This document shows positions 5,901 through 6,916 of a stretch of DNA of 6,916 nucleotides, piece by piece. Origin of the DNA: Chloroflexi bacterium RBG_16_68_14 (lineage in GTDB: Bacteria; Chloroflexota; Dehalococcoidia; DSTF01; RBG-16-68-14); contig MGOB01000014.1 in the NCBI GenBank assembly GCA_001796995.1, forward strand, positions 1 to 6,916, given 5' to 3'. Position numbers and translations under genes: made by a program. Each line of letters opens with the position of its first letter. Positions within the stretch are counted from its first letter, which is position 1. Under the pieces are notes generated by a model. It saw only the letters and a list, made by a program, of their open reading frames with translations, was not told where the DNA came from and searched no databases.

Positions 5901-6916
5901 GGGACGCCCCTCATCTCGCCGCCGCCGCACCACGACATCTACAGCATCGAGGACCTGGCCCAGCTCATCTACGATCTGAAGATGGTGAACCCGCGGGCCA
6001 AGGTGTGCGTGAAGCTCGTAGCGGAGGAGGGCGTCGGCACCATCGCCGCCGGCGTCGCCAAGGGCTACGCCGATGTCATCCTCATCTCCGGCGGGGAGGG
6101 CGGCACCGGCGCCTCGCCCCTCAGCTCCATCAAGAACGCCGGCCTGCCCTGGGAGCTGGGGCTGGCGGAGACCCAGCAGGTGCTGGTGCAGAACGACCTG
6201 CGCAGCCGGGTGATGCTCCGCACCGACGGCGGCTTCCGCAGCGGCCGCGACGTGGTGGTGGGCGCCCTCCTGGGCGCTGAGGAGTACGGCTTCGGCACGG
6301 CGGCCCTGGTGGCCGTCGGCTGCCAGATGGCCCGCCAGTGCCACCTCAACACCTGTCCCGTCGGCGTCGCCACCCAGCGGGAGGACCTGCGCAAGAAGTT
6401 CACCGGCACACCGGAGGACGTGGTGCGCTTCTTCGGCCACGTCGCCGAGGAGGTGCGCCAGATCCTGGCCGGGCTGGGCCACCGCAGCCTGAGCGAGATC
6501 ATCGGCCGCATGGACCTGCTGGAGCCCGTCGATGAGTTCGACGACCCGCGGGCGCGGAAGGTGGACCTGCGTCCGCTCCTCTGGGTGCCGGAGGACGGCC
6601 GGCCCATCAGGTCGATGCAGGAGCGCAACGACCGTCACGAGGAGATCCTGGACGACCAGATCATGAAGGACATCGTCGACGCGCTGGACGGCAAGGGGCC
6701 GGTGAAGCGCTCCTATGAGATCCGGAACGTTCACCGGACGGTGGGCGCCCGCATCGCCGGCGAGATCGCGCACCGCTACCGGCAGCAGGGATTACCGGAA
6801 GGGACCATCGAGCTGCACTTCAGGGGCAGCGCCGGCCAGAGCTTCGGCGCCTTCTGCCACACCGGCCTGCGCCTCATCCTCACCGGCGAGGCGAACGACT
6901 ACGTGGGCAAGGGGAT
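2961..6916 (+). CDS. gltB: Glutamate synthase (GOGAT) large subunit, 3'-truncated by the window
   Basis: Catalyses transfer of the glutamine amide nitrogen to 2-oxoglutarate to make two glutamates; with the small subunit GltD it is the assimilatory GOGAT of the cytosol. The open frame gives 1318 codons without interruption, against about 1500 for the family, so roughly the last 200 residues are missing at the right edge. Domains: a 16-residue propeptide, then Ntn/class II glutamine amidotransferase starting at catalytic C17 (DACGVGF) with RYATNTFPDW (from R227) and AHNGEINTLQGNRNW (about 244-258), reaching about residue 430; central domain about 470-780; FMN/synthase domain about 830-1200 with GEGGEE (904-909) and GGEGGTGASP (about 1044-1053); [3Fe-4S] cysteines C1121, C1127 and C1132 in CX5CX4C; and the beginning of the GXGXG beta-helix domain with FRGSAGQSFGAF from about 1287. 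All key residues checked are intact. It appears to have its own promoter. The electron donor (NADPH versus ferredoxin) depends on whether gltD follows, which is outside the window. Confidence 0.97.
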   Translation, partial: MELLSPLYRPDQERDACGVGFVADISGKRDYRILDMALECVTNLTHRGALDADAKTGDGAGVLFQIPAPFFLGEAERLGGRLDRPEDLAVGMVFLPGRDGEAAGRCRQALERAACRRGLTVFGWREVPVDASVLGDAAARSQPRIEQILLGRRPGLTDDDFERALYLARKEAERWAAQKGVADLYVPSLSHRTIVYKGLLVAHQLKKFYQDLRNPRFETALAVFHQRYATNTFPDWIRAQPFRMLAHNGEINTLQGNRNWMRAREPELHSSLWGELIEELKPAIQEGGSDSSELDNVLEAVVLSGRDPLHALTMLIPEAWENMPNMPKLRRDFYEYHACISEPWDGPASVAFSDGVIVGATLDRNGLRPARYQITADGLIVMGSEVGMVALGEEGIVEKGRLGPGQMIAVDTASGRLLKNDEIKDAVAARQLYGEWVQKHLVHLDDYLKTCSIETIQPEHNLVQQQAVFGYTREELQYVIKPMASEGKEPVGSMGDDTALAVFEKRRRLLSYYFKQKFAQVSNPPIDPLREELVMSLDVYLGQRRSLFEETPEHARLLHLSSPLMVNEELDAVRALDNDHCSSAVLPCLFPTVEGPDGLERALRRLCQAASEAIDRGKNILVLSDRNVDATSAPIPMLLAVGAVHHYLIREGKRMRASLVAETAEARDIHQLALLIGYGASAVNPYLAFETISSMFFSGAFKDLSDINQALSKYESAVDAGVLKIMSKMGISCVSSYQGAQIFEAIGLGPEVIDAAFAGTPSRVGGIGFQEIAEDVLERHREAFQPKDGPHLEDGGFYKFRRDGEFHGFNPEMVRVLHRALETGDGENFREYLRMVEEREEPASLRDFLRFKKGTTIPIDEVEPAGNIMTRFVTGSMSLGALSPEAHVTIAIGMNRINAKSATGEGGEEVWRYYERRDGDNPNSAVKQVASGRFGVTPMYLAEARELEIKMAQGSKPGEGGQLPGHKVSPYIAAIRHTLPGTPLISPPPHHDIYSIEDLAQLIYDLKMVNPRAKVCVKLVAEEGVGTIAAGVAKGYADVILISGGEGGTGASPLSSIKNAGLPWELGLAETQQVLVQNDLRSRVMLRTDGGFRSGRDVVVGALLGAEEYGFGTAALVAVGCQMARQCHLNTCPVGVATQREDLRKKFTGTPEDVVRFFGHVAEEVRQILAGLGHRSLSEIIGRMDLLEPVDEFDDPRARKVDLRPLLWVPEDGRPIRSMQERNDRHEEILDDQIMKDIVDALDGKGPVKRSYEIRNVHRTVGARIAGEIAHRYRQQGLPEGTIELHFRGSAGQSFGAFCHTGLRLILTGEANDYVGKG

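Noticed and set aside
2961..6916. Frameshift or pseudogene in gltB
   Set aside because: The frame reads through without stops to the window edge and every catalytic and cluster-binding motif is intact; the missing C-terminus is due only to the window end.

Overview
This is a GC-rich bacterial window with tightly packed genes, all on the + strand. It holds the 3' part of an iron-sulfur (Fe-S) cluster assembly operon of the SUF type (positions 1-2710), a regulatory intergenic region (2711-2960), and the first ~1318 codons of the glutamate synthase large subunit gene gltB (2961 to the right edge, truncated). The high GC content, the use of SufU rather than SufA/IscU, and the intergenic GGCTTCAGCC-type palindromes suggest a GC-rich Gram-positive or Chloroflexota-like (for example Thermomicrobia-like) bacterium. 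This placement is an inference with modest confidence; no rRNA or other phylogenetic marker is present.

Region 1, Fe-S biogenesis. A DinB/maleylpyruvate-isomerase-like four-helix protein overlaps the start of sufS by ATGA. SufS (type II cysteine desulfurase, PLP enzyme) overlaps sufU (zinc-dependent sulfur acceptor) by 26 bp. Then follow a 66-residue DUF5808-like protein of unknown function and a MIP18/DUF59 (SufT-like) Fe-S assembly factor. All five are spaced for co-transcription and most likely translational coupling. SufS takes sulfur from cysteine, SufU receives it for delivery to a SufBCD scaffold (not in the window, possibly upstream), and the MIP18 protein would help cluster maturation or transfer. 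The DinB-like protein and the DUF5808 protein are the unexplained members.

Region 2, intergenic. Just after the last suf gene lie two adjacent perfect hairpins that are inverted copies of each other at the core. Next comes a very good sigma70-type promoter (TTGCCA, 17 bp, TATGAT) whose -10 and start point are covered by a perfect 12-bp palindrome, then a leader containing an 11-bp perfect stem-loop, and finally the gltB ribosome binding site.

Region 3, nitrogen assimilation. GltB shows the N-terminal glutamine amidotransferase domain with its cleavable 16-residue propeptide, the central domain, the FMN-binding synthase domain with the three [3Fe-4S] cysteines, and the beginning of the GXGXG domain. 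Because GltB itself needs an Fe-S cluster, the neighbourhood of suf and gltB is functionally sensible, but the strong promoter indicates separate transcription.

I see no convincing undescribed multi-gene system. The best leads are the two uncharacterised small proteins embedded in the suf operon and the palindrome/hairpin architecture in front of gltB.
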